64,000 nt of DNA from NCBI RefSeq assembly GCF_014697625.1, contig NZ_JACJSG010000039.1, forward strand, positions 1-64,000, in the 5' to 3' direction. A program made the position numbers and the translations under genes. The notes under the pieces are model-generated. The model was not told the origin of the DNA and ran no database searches. It saw only the letters and a program-made list of their open reading frames with translations. Shown here piece after piece: positions 8,016 through 19,860 of the stretch. The first letter of the stretch is position 1; each line of letters opens with the position of its first letter. This stretch comes from Anabaena azotica FACHB-119 (GTDB lineage: Bacteria > Cyanobacteriota > Cyanobacteriia > Cyanobacteriales > Nostocaceae).

Positions 8016-9305
8016 CTATAACACCCGCAAAATGCTAGGAATACTGTCAATTGCTGACAAACTCTTAATTTCTGCCAGGGCTTGACGAAATTCCCCTTCT
8101 CTGACATCGTGAGTTACAACTACAATCTCGGCTAGTTCTCCCTGAAAACCAGTTTGGACAATTGACTCTATACTCACACCATGATTCCCGAAACAAGTAC
8201 CTAATTGCCCAATGACACCGGCTTGGTCTTTGGTGAGAAATCGGGCGTAAAATCGGGTTAAAAGCTCGCTGATGGGGGCAATTTGGCTGTACTCTTCGTG
8301 TCTACAGCTTAACAGGGGATTGGGGGCTGTGGTATTGCTTTTTAGGGCTGCAACCAGACTCAAAATATCTGAGGTGACGGCGCTGGCGGTTGCACCTGCA
8401 CCCGCACCAGGGCCAAAAAACATTACCTGACCGATGGGTTCGCCTTCTACGAGAATGGCGTTATATACGCCGTTAATGCTGGCTAGGGGATGGGCTTTGG
8501 GTACGAAGGTCGGATGCACCCTGACAGATAGTTTGCTGGTATCGTTAGCCTGATTGTTAGCGATCGCCAATAATTTAATCACATATCCCAATTTTTCAGC
8601 ATAGGCGATATCCGTCTGACTAACTTGGCGAATCCCCTCACAATAGACATCCTCTAGCTTAATCCGTCCATCGAAAGCCAAGGATGCCAGAATCGCTATT
8701 TTATCCCCTGCATCTAAACCGTCTACATCAGCCGTAGGGTCAGCTTCCGCATAACCCAAGCGTTGGGCATCAGCCAGCACATCAGAGAAGTCGCTACCCT
8801 CCGTCTGCATCCGGGTGAGGATATAGTTAGTTGTCCCGTTGACAATGCCTGTGACAGTATGAATCCTATTCACACTCAAAGCCTGCTTCAATGGCTGAAT
8901 CACGGGAATACCACCACCAACGGCGGCTTCTAGCATCACATAAACCCCGGCCTCATTGGCAGCCGTAAAAATTTCTGCCCCAAATCTCGCGATCGCCGCC
9001 TTATTTGCTGTGACTACGTGCTTCCCATTTTTGATGGCTTGGAGAATTAGCGATCGCGCCGGTTCCAAACCCCCCATCACTTCCACCAGAATATCTACTT
9101 CTGGGTCATTGACAATTGACTCTAAATCTGTTGTGATAACTGCCGAGGGTAATTGTACCTCGCGGGGTTTATCAAGCGATCGTACTCCCACCCGATATAT
9201 TTCTATTTCTTGCAGCAAAGGATGACGACCAACCGCATCTTGCAGTAGTTGCACCGTCCCCGTTCCTACCGTACCTAATCCTAAGATTCCCAGCTTTACA
9301 CCCAC
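8016..9305 (-). CDS. hom: Homoserine dehydrogenase
   Basis: 429 residues. It reduces aspartate semialdehyde to homoserine with NAD(P)H, the branch-point step to threonine, methionine and isoleucine. The order is the usual one: an N-terminal Rossmann domain (GLGTVGTG, residues 9-16), the dimerisation/catalytic domain with GIVNGTTNYIL and the conserved LGYAEADPTADVDGLDAGDK, and a C-terminal ACT domain (about residues 355-429) that normally confers threonine feedback. It is monofunctional; there is no aspartokinase fusion. The gene lies in the same direction as petH upstream, 200 bp away, with repeat-rich sequence between, so co-transcription is doubtful. Confidence 0.93.
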   Translation of the reverse strand: MGVKLGILGLGTVGTGTVQLLQDAVGRHPLLQEIEIYRVGVRSLDKPREVQLPSAVITTDLESIVNDPEVDILVEVMGGLEPARSLILQAIKNGKHVVTANKAAIARFGAEIFTAANEAGVYVMLEAAVGGGIPVIQPLKQALSVNRIHTVTGIVNGTTNYILTRMQTEGSDFSDVLADAQRLGYAEADPTADVDGLDAGDKIAILASLAFDGRIKLEDVYCEGIRQVSQTDIAYAEKLGYVIKLLAIANNQANDTSKLSVRVHPTFVPKAHPLASINGVYNAILVEGEPIGQVMFFGPGAGAGATASAVTSDILSLVAALKSNTTAPNPLLSCRHEEYSQIAPISELLTRFYARFLTKDQAGVIGQLGTCFGNHGVSIESIVQTGFQGELAEIVVVTHDVREGEFRQALAEIKSLSAIDSIPSILRVL

Positions 9306-9505
9306 AAACTTTCTACCAAATTTAGTTTTAACTGCTGAGTCCTAGTAGGAGCGTACAGATGTACACCCCTACCTCAGCGATTTATATACAAAACAATTGT
9401 AGGGTCGGCACTGCCCACCCTACAAATTCATGTTTAGTTGTTCACCAATAGCCCTAGTCCTTTAACTATAGACTAATGACCAATGACCACTGACTAATGA
9501 CCAAA

Positions 9506-11952
<2,447 letters not shown>

Positions 11953-12957
11953 ATGACAACTAAGCCGGAACGCGTGGTATTGATTGGAGTAGCCGGAGAC
12001 TCCGGGTGCGGTAAATCTACGTTTTTGCGTCGTTTGATTGATTTATTTGGTGAAGAGTTTATGACAGTCATCTGTTTAGATGACTATCATTCCTTAGATC
12101 GCAAACAACGTAAAGAAACTGGAATCACTGCACTTGACCCCAGGGCCAACAATTTTGATCTGATGTATGAGCAAATCAAAGCGCTCAAAGAAGGTCACGA
12201 AATTAACAAGCCGATTTACAACCACGAAACCGGCATGATTGACCCACCTGAAATAGTCAAGCCAAATCATATTGTAGTGGTTGAGGGTCTGCATCCTTTA
12301 TATGATGAACGGGTGCGAGGTCTCCTCGATTTCAGCGTCTACTTTGACATCAGTGATGAAGTCAAAATTGCTTGGAAAATCCAACGCGATATGGCAGAGA
12401 GGGGTCATCGCTACGAAGATGTTCTCGCTGCGATCAATTCTCGTAAGCCAGATTTCCAAAAGTATATCGAACCCCAAAGAGAATTTGCCGATGTAGTGCT
12501 GCAAGTATTGCCCACCAACTTAATTAAGGACGATACAGAGCGCAAAGTGCTACGGGTGCGGATGCTACAACGGGAAGGTAAAGAAGGTTTTGAACCAGCT
12601 TACTTGTTCGATGAAGGTTCAACGATCAACTGGACTCCTTGTGGACGTAAACTCACCTGTTCTTACCCTGGAATGCAGTTGTACTACGGTTCCGATGTTT
12701 ACTACGGTCGCTATGTATCCGTTCTCGAAGTAGATGGTCAATTTGACAACCTCGAAGAAGTAATTTACATCGAAACCCACCTCAGCAATACATCCACCAA
12801 GTACCAAGGTGAGTTGACTCAGTTGCTACTCCAACACCGTGAGTATCCAGGTTCTAATAACGGAACTGGTTTTTTCCAAGTATTGACAGGTTTGAAGATG
12901 CGTGCTACTTACGAACGCTTGACAGCAAAGGAAGCCAAGCTAGCAGTTCAGGTTTAA
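11953..12957 (+). CDS. prk: Phosphoribulokinase
   Basis: 334 residues. It phosphorylates ribulose 5-phosphate to ribulose 1,5-bisphosphate, the Calvin-cycle step that supplies RuBisCO. The P-loop is GDSGCGKST (residues 15-23). Cys19 inside it and Cys41 (TVICLDDYH) form the regulatory pair of cyanobacterial enzymes, oxidised in the dark and bound by CP12 and GAPDH. The conserved VVVEGLHPLYDERVR and IQRDMAERGH blocks follow. The start is the ATG at 11953, preceded by GAGGAG at 11944-11949; a TTG at 11941 is in frame but lies upstream of that ribosome binding site. A terminator follows at 12985. Confidence 0.96.
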   Translation: MTTKPERVVLIGVAGDSGCGKSTFLRRLIDLFGEEFMTVICLDDYHSLDRKQRKETGITALDPRANNFDLMYEQIKALKEGHEINKPIYNHETGMIDPPEIVKPNHIVVVEGLHPLYDERVRGLLDFSVYFDISDEVKIAWKIQRDMAERGHRYEDVLAAINSRKPDFQKYIEPQREFADVVLQVLPTNLIKDDTERKVLRVRMLQREGKEGFEPAYLFDEGSTINWTPCGRKLTCSYPGMQLYYGSDVYYGRYVSVLEVDGQFDNLEEVIYIETHLSNTSTKYQGELTQLLLQHREYPGSNNGTGFFQVLTGLKMRATYERLTAKEAKLAVQV

Positions 12958-12984
12958 TACAGCAGTGTTTGTGTCAAAACTCCT

Positions 12985-13011
12985 GGGGTACTTTCGAGTA
13001 CCCCTTTTTTT
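12985..13011 (+). terminator. Rho-independent terminator after prk
   Basis: GGGGTACT-TTCG-AGTACCCC: an 8-bp perfect stem closed by a UUCG tetraloop, then seven T. It is 27 bp past the prk stop. Confidence 0.93.
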
Positions 13012-13059
13012 GTGTAGATGAAAACATATTTTAGTTATTGATAATTTCCGTAAATTGAA

Positions 13060-13545
13060 TTTTTGCCAAAATTACTTAAACATAAAGTTATTTTTTTCAC
13101 AAACAGACATACTCTCTGTAGAATGTGTCAAGATGATTATCGAAAAACTGGGTCTAAAAACCCGTCGTTCTACGACGGCTTTCTGATAAAGTTGAACATA
13201 AGCGGGAACGAAGATGTAGTCGTGGCATACGAACTCACACGCTGTATAAAGGCTAATGTCACCAACCTAAAACGGGTTGCCCCAATACCTCACTGCCCTC
13301 TAAAAATATGGCATAGGTGGGAGAAAACAACAATCAAATAAACTACCGTGGGACACAAGGAAAGTTAACGCTTCTCTTCGAGACGCTAGCGCGAAGGGGA
13401 GTAGTCCATCAGAGTGCTTGCCGCAAGGTGTAGTCGGACTAGACATGATCTTGTAAGACCAATATTAAGCTTGCTTAGTGGAGGCAGTGATCAGCCCAAG
13501 AATCACCGCACTTTTAGGGCGGTGAGTGTCAATAGCTTGCCTAAA
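13060..13545 (+). mobile_element. Decayed IS200/IS605-type element without an intact tnpB (tentative)
   Basis: The stretch between prk and metK is full of compact stem-loops: cccgtcgttctacgacggc (about 13159), cgcttctcttcgagacgc (about 13370), gcttgccgcaag (about 13418) and, at the right side, caccgcacttttagggcggtgagtgtca (about 13506-13531). The last resembles the right-end hairpin plus 'agtgtca' tail seen at the 3' ends of cyanobacterial tnpB elements. The frame across it ends ...GGSDQPKNHRTFRAVSVNS, like a tnpB 3' end. No TnpB catalytic motif survives. It could instead be a structured leader of metK. Confidence 0.4.
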
Positions 13546-13580
13546 TAAGTTAAATATTTAGCCAGCGAAAATACTACTAT

Positions 13581-13586
13581 AGGAGG
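13581..13586 (+). promoter_or_regulatory. Ribosome binding site that fixes a TTG start for metK
   Basis: A perfect AGGAGG lies eight bases before the TTG at 13595. No ATG occurs at a suitable distance, and the TTG is followed by codons for [18 protein letters not shown], the conserved MetK N-terminus. Confidence 0.85.
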
Positions 13587-13594
13587 AATACTCT

Positions 13595-14857
13595 TTGTCT
13601 AAACGTTATCTATTCACCTCCGAGTCTGTTACAGAAGGTCATCCAGATAAAATCTGCGATCAGATTTCTGATACGATTTTGGACACCTTACTGGCACAAG
13701 ACCCTACCAGCCGAGTTGCAGCTGAAGTTGTCGTCAATACTGGCTTAGTGTTAATCACAGGTGAAATCACCACCAAAGCCAATGTTAACTATGCCAATAT
13801 TGCCCGCAAAAAAATCGCGGAAATTGGTTATATCAATGCTGATAACGGCTTTTCTGCCAATAGCACCAGCGTGATTGTCGCTTTAGACGAACAATCACCA
13901 GATATTGCCCAAGGGGTGAACACTGCTCAAGAAACCCGCGAGCAGGATAGTGATGAGGCCTTCGATAAAATTGGTGCTGGTGATCAAGGTATCATGTTCG
14001 GTTTCGCTTGTAACGAAACCCCGGAATTGATGCCCCTGCCCATTTGCTTGGCTCATCGCATCGCCCGCCGCTTGGCAGCAGTCCGCAAAACAGGCGAATT
14101 ATCATACCTGCGTCCTGATGGCAAGACTCAAGTTACCGTTATTTACGAAGACGGTCGCCCTGTGGGTATCGATACAATTCTCATTTCCACCCAGCACACA
14201 GCTACCATCGATGATATTACCGATGAAGCGGCAGTACAAGCCAAAATTAAACAAGATTTGTGGGCTGCTGTAGTTGAACCTGTGTTTGGCGACCTGGAAA
14301 TCAAACCAGACGAAGACACACGCTTTTTAGTTAACCCGACGGGTAAATTCGTGATTGGTGGGCCTCAAGGCGATTCTGGTTTGACAGGACGGAAAATTAT
14401 TGTTGATACCTATGGCGGTTATTCCCGACATGGCGGCGGCGCTTTCTCTGGTAAAGACCCCACCAAGGTAGACCGTTCTGCGGCTTATGCGGCTCGTTAT
14501 GTAGCGAAAAATATCGTTGCTGCTGGGTTGGCGGAGAAATGTGAAGTCCAGTTAAGCTATGCGATCGGTGTAGCAAGACCAGTAAGTATTTTCCTTGATA
14601 CTTTCGGTACTGGCAAAGTAGAGGATGAGATTTTGTTGGAACTAGTCAAAGCCAACTTTGAACTGCGTCCAGCCGGGATTATCCATAGCTTCAACTTACG
14701 CAATTTACCAAGTGAAAGAGGCGGACGTTTTTATCAGGACATCGCGGCTTACGGTCACTTGGGACGGAACGACCTAGATTTACCCTGGGAACGTACCGAT
14801 AAGGCGGATTTCTTGAAGCAAGCCGTTAGCCATTCATTATCAGCTGCGATCGCCTAA
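13595..14857 (+). CDS. metK: S-adenosylmethionine synthetase (methionine adenosyltransferase)
   Basis: 420 residues. It makes S-adenosylmethionine from methionine and ATP. The N-terminal [20 protein letters not shown] carries the ATP-binding His. [12 protein letters not shown] is the family's methionine/adenine motif and [15 protein letters not shown] the second signature with the catalytic Lys and Asp. The length is some 30 residues longer than the E. coli enzyme, owing to insertions near residues 100-120 and 185-205, as in other cyanobacteria. Translation begins at a TTG with a perfect Shine-Dalgarno. It sits alone, between the element-rich gap after prk and a terminator at 14927. Confidence 0.96.
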   Translation: MSKRYLFTSESVTEGHPDKICDQISDTILDTLLAQDPTSRVAAEVVVNTGLVLITGEITTKANVNYANIARKKIAEIGYINADNGFSANSTSVIVALDEQSPDIAQGVNTAQETREQDSDEAFDKIGAGDQGIMFGFACNETPELMPLPICLAHRIARRLAAVRKTGELSYLRPDGKTQVTVIYEDGRPVGIDTILISTQHTATIDDITDEAAVQAKIKQDLWAAVVEPVFGDLEIKPDEDTRFLVNPTGKFVIGGPQGDSGLTGRKIIVDTYGGYSRHGGGAFSGKDPTKVDRSAAYAARYVAKNIVAAGLAEKCEVQLSYAIGVARPVSIFLDTFGTGKVEDEILLELVKANFELRPAGIIHSFNLRNLPSERGGRFYQDIAAYGHLGRNDLDLPWERTDKADFLKQAVSHSLSAAIA

Positions 14858-14926
14858 ACATTTGTTCGTAGTGGGGGCTTCAGCCCTCATTCACAAGAGG
14901 ACTAAAGTCCTCACTACATACTAACA

Positions 14927-14956
14927 AGGGAGTATCTCAACACTCCCTATTTTTTT
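14927..14956 (+). terminator. Rho-independent terminator after metK
   Basis: AGGGAGT and ACTCCCT form a 7-bp stem with an 8-base loop, followed by TATTTTTTT. A separate hairpin (ggggcttcagccctc, then gaggactaaagtcctcac) at 14871-14908 lies just upstream and is a dispersed repeat also found near 33525-33570. Confidence 0.85.
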
Positions 14957-15181
14957 AGTCATTAGTCATTAGTCCCCCTTCCCCTTTCCCCTTTCCCCAG
15001 TCCCCAATTCCCCCCATTAGTACAACTGACTACTGACAGCATCCATAGAAAATGTTAAGGATAGATCAAATTGACTTATACCCTCCCAATTGCTGATGTT
15101 AAGAGTTTCAAAAGTTAAAAAGGAGGGTTGTCAGAAGTTAGGTATGGTATTGCTGGAAGCAGGCAATGTGATGATAAAGCC

Positions 15182-15904
15182 ATGAAAAAAACGGTTGAAG
15201 TCCTACCGGATCAAACAGCGTTAATTGCGCGATCGCTTGATTTGATCCTGACAAAGTTAGATACTGCCATTAAACAACAAGGGCGATTTACGATCGCCTT
15301 ATCTGGCGGTAGCACACCTAAGCCGTTGTATGAAGCGATCGCTAATCAAAAATTACCTTGGGATAAAATTCATGTTTTCTGGGGAGATGAACGTTATGTT
15401 CCACCAGATCATCCCGATAGTAATGAACGGATGGCGCGGCTTGCATGGCTAGACCGCGTTGATATTCCGAATACGAATATTCACGCCGTCCCTACATTAG
15501 ATAATGACCCGGCTGTGTCGGCTGCGAAGTACGAACAGCATCTGCAAGGATTTTTTCACTCTGCACCGGGAGAGTTTCCCGCTTTGGATGTGGTATTGCT
15601 GGGAATGGGTGATGATGCCCATACTGCATCTTTATTTCCCCACACAGCAGCTTTACAAGTGCGCGATCGCTTAATTACTGTGGGTAATAAAGACGGGAAC
15701 CCCCGCATCACCTTCACCTACCCATTCATTAACGCCGCCAAGAGTGTAATGTTTGTGGTTGCAGGTGCTAACAAGCGACCAGCCCTAGCTCAAGTTTTTG
15801 CACCCAGTGCAGATGACTTAGCTTATCCATCCCGCTTAATTCAACCCCAGGGTGAACTTTTGTGGCTACTAGATGCAGCCGCAGGTGCGGAACTCTCAGC
15901 TTGA
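15182..15904 (+). CDS. pgl: 6-phosphogluconolactonase
   Basis: 240 residues from the ATG at 15182 (MKKTVEVLPDQTALIARS). Hydrolyses 6-phosphogluconolactone in the oxidative pentose phosphate pathway, the main dark and heterocyst source of NADPH. The family motifs are visible: FTIALSGGSTPKPLYEAI, WDKIHVFWGDERYVPPDHPDSN, and LLGMGDDAHTASLFPHT with its metal/phosphate site. The frame can be extended upstream to a TTG at 15128 (258 residues), which lies one base after AGGAGG. That spacing is too short, and the family starts at MKKT, so I keep the shorter form, although its own ribosome binding site is weak. Confidence 0.9.
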   Translation: MKKTVEVLPDQTALIARSLDLILTKLDTAIKQQGRFTIALSGGSTPKPLYEAIANQKLPWDKIHVFWGDERYVPPDHPDSNERMARLAWLDRVDIPNTNIHAVPTLDNDPAVSAAKYEQHLQGFFHSAPGEFPALDVVLLGMGDDAHTASLFPHTAALQVRDRLITVGNKDGNPRITFTYPFINAAKSVMFVVAGANKRPALAQVFAPSADDLAYPSRLIQPQGELLWLLDAAAGAELSA

Positions 15905-15971
15905 TTTTCCCATCACGAGTAATTGTTAAAATCGGAAGCTAGAGTCACCACTTGCTACATTTTCCATAGAT

Positions 15972-16161
15972 AGGACTGACGCTGGAAAAAGATAAATCAC
16001 CGGGTTTGCCCAGGGTGTAAGGGTATGAGGGTGTAGTACCAAGTCTGAGCGCCGGTTTGGGGCGAACAGAACTTTGCACAGAGGGGTGTAGGTGTTCCCA
16101 AGCCTGACATTCCTATCCCCTTACGCCCTCCTAAAACCTAAAATCTCGTTGCGTCAGCCCT
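15972..16161. mobile_element. Non-coding element related to the AGGACTTACGCA family
   Basis: Ends aggactgacgc (15972) and gcgtcagccct (16151-16161) are inverted copies with one mismatch. The interior has the same 'ggtgtaagggtatgagggtgtag' type sequence. The gap 15905-16464 holds no gene otherwise; a second pyrimidine-rich piece lies near 16230-16290. Confidence 0.55.
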
Positions 16162-16464
16162 CAAGACAAGCCTAACCTTTAGGTGTTTCACCCAAGCCTG
16201 ACTTGATGAAGATGGAAAATCTAGGTTTTAGTAGGAAATACCGGGGTGTAGAGATGTAGGTATTTAATATATTGACACTTTTACACCCTCAAAAGTGAAA
16301 ACTTTCATTATACAATACCAACTCCAAAATTCAACAACAAACCCAAACTCAGACATCCATGTAAAATCCGGTTTTCTGAATTTTGAACTGGTATGAGTCC
16401 TGAATCGGTTAGTTTTCTTGTTAGCACTATATTTTAGGATGCTCTTGAACAAAGGCTTAAATCA

Positions 16465-17370
16465 ATGATCGTTTGCCCAAATTGCAATCACCCTAACCCA
16501 GATGGCGCTGTCCAATGTGAAGCTTGTTACACGCCGTTACCTGCTACTAGCAACTGTCCCAACTGTGGAGCAACTGTACAATCTGATGCTGCTTTTTGTG
16601 GTCAGTGTGGCTTTAACCTGCACTCAACCGCCGCACCTGCTACTGTCGCTGCTACAGTCGCCCCTGATGTCCCTGTGGAATTACCACCTTTAGTTACTCC
16701 TGACCCACTTTTAGAATTATTACAACCCAATGCTTTGGGTCTTGACCCGGTTGCTAATCAGAATCAACCTGCGCCTTCACTCGTACCACCAACAGCAGTG
16801 GCTGCACCACCAGTACCGCCTCAACCAGCGCCCTCAGCGCCACCCCCAGCAGTAGTAGAAATTACACCTGCTGCACCGCCACCAGTTGTTGAGGCTGAAC
16901 TTGTAGCACCTCCCCCAAGTATTCCCACTCCCCCGCCACCAGCACCACCTGAACCAGAACCTGCACCTGTTCAAGTAGTAGCACCCCCACCACCCGCACC
17001 TGTAGCCCCGCCTCCCTCTCCCGCTAGAACACAACTACAGCAGATTACAGCGCGGTTAGTTCACGTTCAAAGCGATCGCGAAATAGAATTACCCCCCAGC
17101 TTGTCTGTGATTCATATCGGTAAGCCCAACGATCGCATCCCCCCAGATATAGATGTTTCCGGCTTTGCCAACTCCGAGATTGTCTCACGGGTACACGCCG
17201 ATATTCGCGTTGAGGGCGACGCACACTATATAGAAGATGTAGGTAGTTCCAACGGTACTTACATTAACAATTTGCCCCTATTACCAGGTAACAGACACCG
17301 CCTCAGACCAGGCGATCGCATCAGTCTCGGTAAAGGCGATTTAGTCACATTCTTGTTTAAACTCGCTTAA
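16465..17370 (+). CDS. Zinc-ribbon / Pro-rich linker / FHA domain protein
   Basis: 301 residues. Residues 1-53 hold two Cys4 zinc ribbons (CPNCNHPNPDGAVQCEAC and CPNCGATVQSDAAFCGQC). Residues 54-190 are an Ala/Pro/Val-rich linker with long PPP runs. Residues 195-300 are a forkhead-associated domain with IHIGKPNDRIPPDI, the phosphothreonine-binding SRVHADI and the GSSNGTYIN loop. FHA domains bind phosphothreonine, so a partner of the Ser/Thr kinases common in these bacteria is plausible. No kinase lies in the immediate neighbourhood; three lie 21-27 kb downstream. No membrane segment is present. Confidence 0.88.
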   Translation: MIVCPNCNHPNPDGAVQCEACYTPLPATSNCPNCGATVQSDAAFCGQCGFNLHSTAAPATVAATVAPDVPVELPPLVTPDPLLELLQPNALGLDPVANQNQPAPSLVPPTAVAAPPVPPQPAPSAPPPAVVEITPAAPPPVVEAELVAPPPSIPTPPPPAPPEPEPAPVQVVAPPPPAPVAPPPSPARTQLQQITARLVHVQSDREIELPPSLSVIHIGKPNDRIPPDIDVSGFANSEIVSRVHADIRVEGDAHYIEDVGSSNGTYINNLPLLPGNRHRLRPGDRISLGKGDLVTFLFKLA

Positions 17371-17519
17371 CTCAGGGTATAGGGCTGTAAGGGTGTAAGG
17401 GTTTAAGTGTTCCAAATCCTACACCCTTACATCTTGATATACAGTACAAAATAGAAATAATTACGGCATAGCCTGCTGTAGTCAAAATGTCTGGAATTTT
17501 TAATTTTTAATTGATAACT

Positions 17520-18266
17520 ATGAGTCAGCCAGGGAATGATTTTGACACCTTGCTTCACCGGGAAGCCCCGCCAGAAGTGGAGCGTATGGGGTTAACTTGG
17601 TTGGTCGGAGCTGCGATCGCTACAGCCCTACTATGGCAGATTCCAGGTGGTGATTATATTTTATACCCCTTTACTATCCTTGCTACTTGGTTTCATGAAA
17701 TGGGTCACGGCTTAATGGCATTGGTTTTAGGTGGTCAATTTCAGAAATTACAAATTTTTAGTAATGGTTCAGGTGTAGCAAGTTATGCCATTAGGACATC
17801 ATTAGGCCCTATCGGACATGGGTTAGTCGCCGCCGCCGGGCCGATGGGGCCGCCGCTTGCTGGTGCGGCTTTGATTTTAGCCTCCCGTAGTTTCACCGCC
17901 GCCTCCCTCAGTCTGAAAATCTTGGGGAGTTTTTTACTAATTTCTACATTAATTTGGGTACGTTCCTTATTTGGATTGGTGGCTATTCCCCTGTTAGGTT
18001 TAATTATCCTTTTAATTGCTCTCAAAGCTAGCCGATGGATACAGGGATTTGCTATTCAATTTTTGGGTGTACAAGCCTGCGTCAGTACCTACCATCAATT
18101 AGATTATTTATTTAGTTATACGGCTGGCGGCTTGGGATTATCGGATACAGCCCAGATGCAAAGATATTTATTATTACCTTATTGGTTTTGGGGTGGATTG
18201 ATGGCGATCGCATCCTTGATTATTCTCGTGCAAAGTCTCCGAGTTGCCTATGGTCAAAGTCATTAG
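17520..18266 (+). CDS. M50-type membrane metallopeptidase family protein
   Basis: 248 residues, polytopic. The zinc-binding HEMGH motif lies in the second hydrophobic block (ATWFHEMGHGLMALVLGG, about residues 58-75). A loop with GVASYAIRTSLG follows and then several further helices. Cyanobacterial and actinobacterial M50B-like proteins of this size have this layout. A site-2-protease-like role is inferred but the substrate is unknown, and the second conserved Asp motif of true S2P is not obvious. I start at the ATG at 17520 rather than the TTG at 17511. It lies 150 bp after the FHA gene, with repeat-like 'gggtgtaagggt' sequence between them. Confidence 0.7.
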   Translation: MSQPGNDFDTLLHREAPPEVERMGLTWLVGAAIATALLWQIPGGDYILYPFTILATWFHEMGHGLMALVLGGQFQKLQIFSNGSGVASYAIRTSLGPIGHGLVAAAGPMGPPLAGAALILASRSFTAASLSLKILGSFLLISTLIWVRSLFGLVAIPLLGLIILLIALKASRWIQGFAIQFLGVQACVSTYHQLDYLFSYTAGGLGLSDTAQMQRYLLLPYWFWGGLMAIASLIILVQSLRVAYGQSH

Positions 18267-18269
18267 TCA

Positions 18270-18387
18270 TTAGTCCATAGTCCATAGTCAACAGTCCATA
18301 GTCAACAGTCCATAGTCAACAGTCCATAGTCAACAGTCCATAGTCAACAGTCCATAGTCAACAGTCCATAGTCAACAGTCCATAGTC
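18270..18387. repeat. 14-bp tandem repeat (agtccatagtcaac), then C/T-rich 7-mers
   Basis: About eight consecutive copies of cagtccatagtcaa, followed to 18424 by a run of cccttt/ccccttt units. It lies directly after the M50 gene. The class corresponds to the STRR arrays of heterocystous cyanobacteria. Confidence 0.9.
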
Positions 18388-18551
18388 CCCTTTCCCCTTT
18401 CCCCTTTCCCCTTTCCCCTTTCCCCAATCCTCAAAACACGTTGCATAATTGTTAGGAAGTAGCAACCTCTAACTTAACAGAGGTGTCTTATCTTGAGTTG
18501 TGGACTTAATAGTCCAGAGCTGGAAACAGATACTAGGACTAGATAATCAGC

Positions 18552-19697
18552 ATGAAATTTCAACTGTTGTTAGGCTCTTTATTATCCCAGATTAAAGTCC
18601 GTCATTGGTGGCTAGGTATCTTATTGTGGATCGCTTTGGTTGCCCCAGCTCAAGCCTCTGTCATCCTGCGCGTGGCAATTGAGAGGGGCGTTAATCAGGC
18701 TAAAGTTGGGAGTTCTACAACGGCAATTGTCAAAGATAGTACGGGGCGTACTTTGGGACAATTGCCAGCGATGAGTGCCTTTTACGCACAAGCTGTTCCA
18801 GGGGGGGTGGCTTTAGATAAATGGCAGTCTGGTTTATTTTGGATTGAACCATCAGGTAAAGGATATGTTTATATTGGCGATCGCTGGTTTCGTGGCAGAA
18901 CTCTAGTAGTTCCCACTCAAAGTGGTATAGATGTGGTTAACTGGGTAGATTTAGAAGAATATCTCTACAGTGTAGTCGGTGGAGAAATGAGTTCTAACTG
19001 GCCAGAGGAAGCCCTAAAAGCGCAAGCGATCGCCGCCCGTACCTATGCCCTATACAAGCGAGAACAACAGCGCAATAACCCAGTTTACGATTTAGGTGAT
19101 ACCCCAGATCGTTGGCAGATTTATAAAGGAGTCAGTAGCGAATCTTCTAAAACTTATGCCGCCGTTGATGCTACAGCCGGGCAAGTATTAACTTATAACA
19201 ATAATCTCATTCTTTCGGTCTTTCATGCTTGTTCTGGTGGACACACGGAAAACGTAGAAGATGTTTGGAGTAATTCTCTGCCTTATCTCCGTGCTGTTCA
19301 AGACTACGACCAAAATGTTAAGGAATGTAGTTGGCAAAAAACTTTCACCCCAGCAGAAATCAGCGCCAGAATTTCTGGTGTAGGTAATGTCAAGGATATA
19401 GTTCCCGAATCTTTCTCACCATTCCGCAGTGTGAAAGCTTTAAGAGTTGTGGGTGATAGAGGTACAAAAGTCCTGCGGGGCGAAGAAGTACGTACAGCCC
19501 TGAGACTGAGAAGCACTCGCTTTAACGTCTCTAGAGGCGCAGATGGTAGCTTTACTCTGCAAGGCGCAGGTTTTGGTCATGGCTTAGGCATGAGCCAATG
19601 GGGCGCTTATAATTTAGCTTTACGCGGCGCTAACTACCTGCAAATACTAGGACATTATTATCGTGGTGTCTCCCTCACACCCATTAAGGCGAAGTGA
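18552..19697 (+). CDS. SpoIID/LytB domain protein, secreted
   Basis: 381 residues. It has an N-terminal signal peptide (WWLGILLWIALVAPAQAS, cleavage probably after AQA near residue 36). The SpoIID core follows: VDLEEYLYSVVGGEMSSNWP, EALKAQAIAARTYALYK with the catalytic-type Glu in GGEM, and the C-terminal GAGFGHGLGMSQWGAY motif. SpoIID proteins are lytic transglycosylases acting on denuded glycan strands in sporulating Firmicutes. In cyanobacteria the family is related to amidase enhancers, and septal or heterocyst cell-wall remodelling is a reasonable but unproven role. The C-terminus abuts a G/A-rich repeat at 19695. Confidence 0.85.
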   Translation: MKFQLLLGSLLSQIKVRHWWLGILLWIALVAPAQASVILRVAIERGVNQAKVGSSTTAIVKDSTGRTLGQLPAMSAFYAQAVPGGVALDKWQSGLFWIEPSGKGYVYIGDRWFRGRTLVVPTQSGIDVVNWVDLEEYLYSVVGGEMSSNWPEEALKAQAIAARTYALYKREQQRNNPVYDLGDTPDRWQIYKGVSSESSKTYAAVDATAGQVLTYNNNLILSVFHACSGGHTENVEDVWSNSLPYLRAVQDYDQNVKECSWQKTFTPAEISARISGVGNVKDIVPESFSPFRSVKALRVVGDRGTKVLRGEEVRTALRLRSTRFNVSRGADGSFTLQGAGFGHGLGMSQWGAYNLALRGANYLQILGHYYRGVSLTPIKAK

Positions 19698-19860
19698 TTG
19701 GGGAAAGGGGAAGGGGGAAAGGGGAAGGGGGAAGGGGGAAAGGGGGAAGGGGGAAGGGGGAAGGGGGGAAAGGGGAAAGGGAAAAGACTATCTCCCCTGC
19801 TCCCTCATCTCCCCTGCTCCCTCATCTCCCTCATCTCCCTCATCTCCCTCATCTCCCCTA
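19695..19860. repeat. Strand-asymmetric purine then pyrimidine simple repeat
   Basis: 19695-19785 is nearly all G and A (ggggaaagggg and gggggaa units). 19795-19860 is built of ctccctcat units. Overlapping short frames here are low-complexity artefacts. The array separates convergent genes and reaches the stop codon region of the gene at 19858. Confidence 0.9.
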
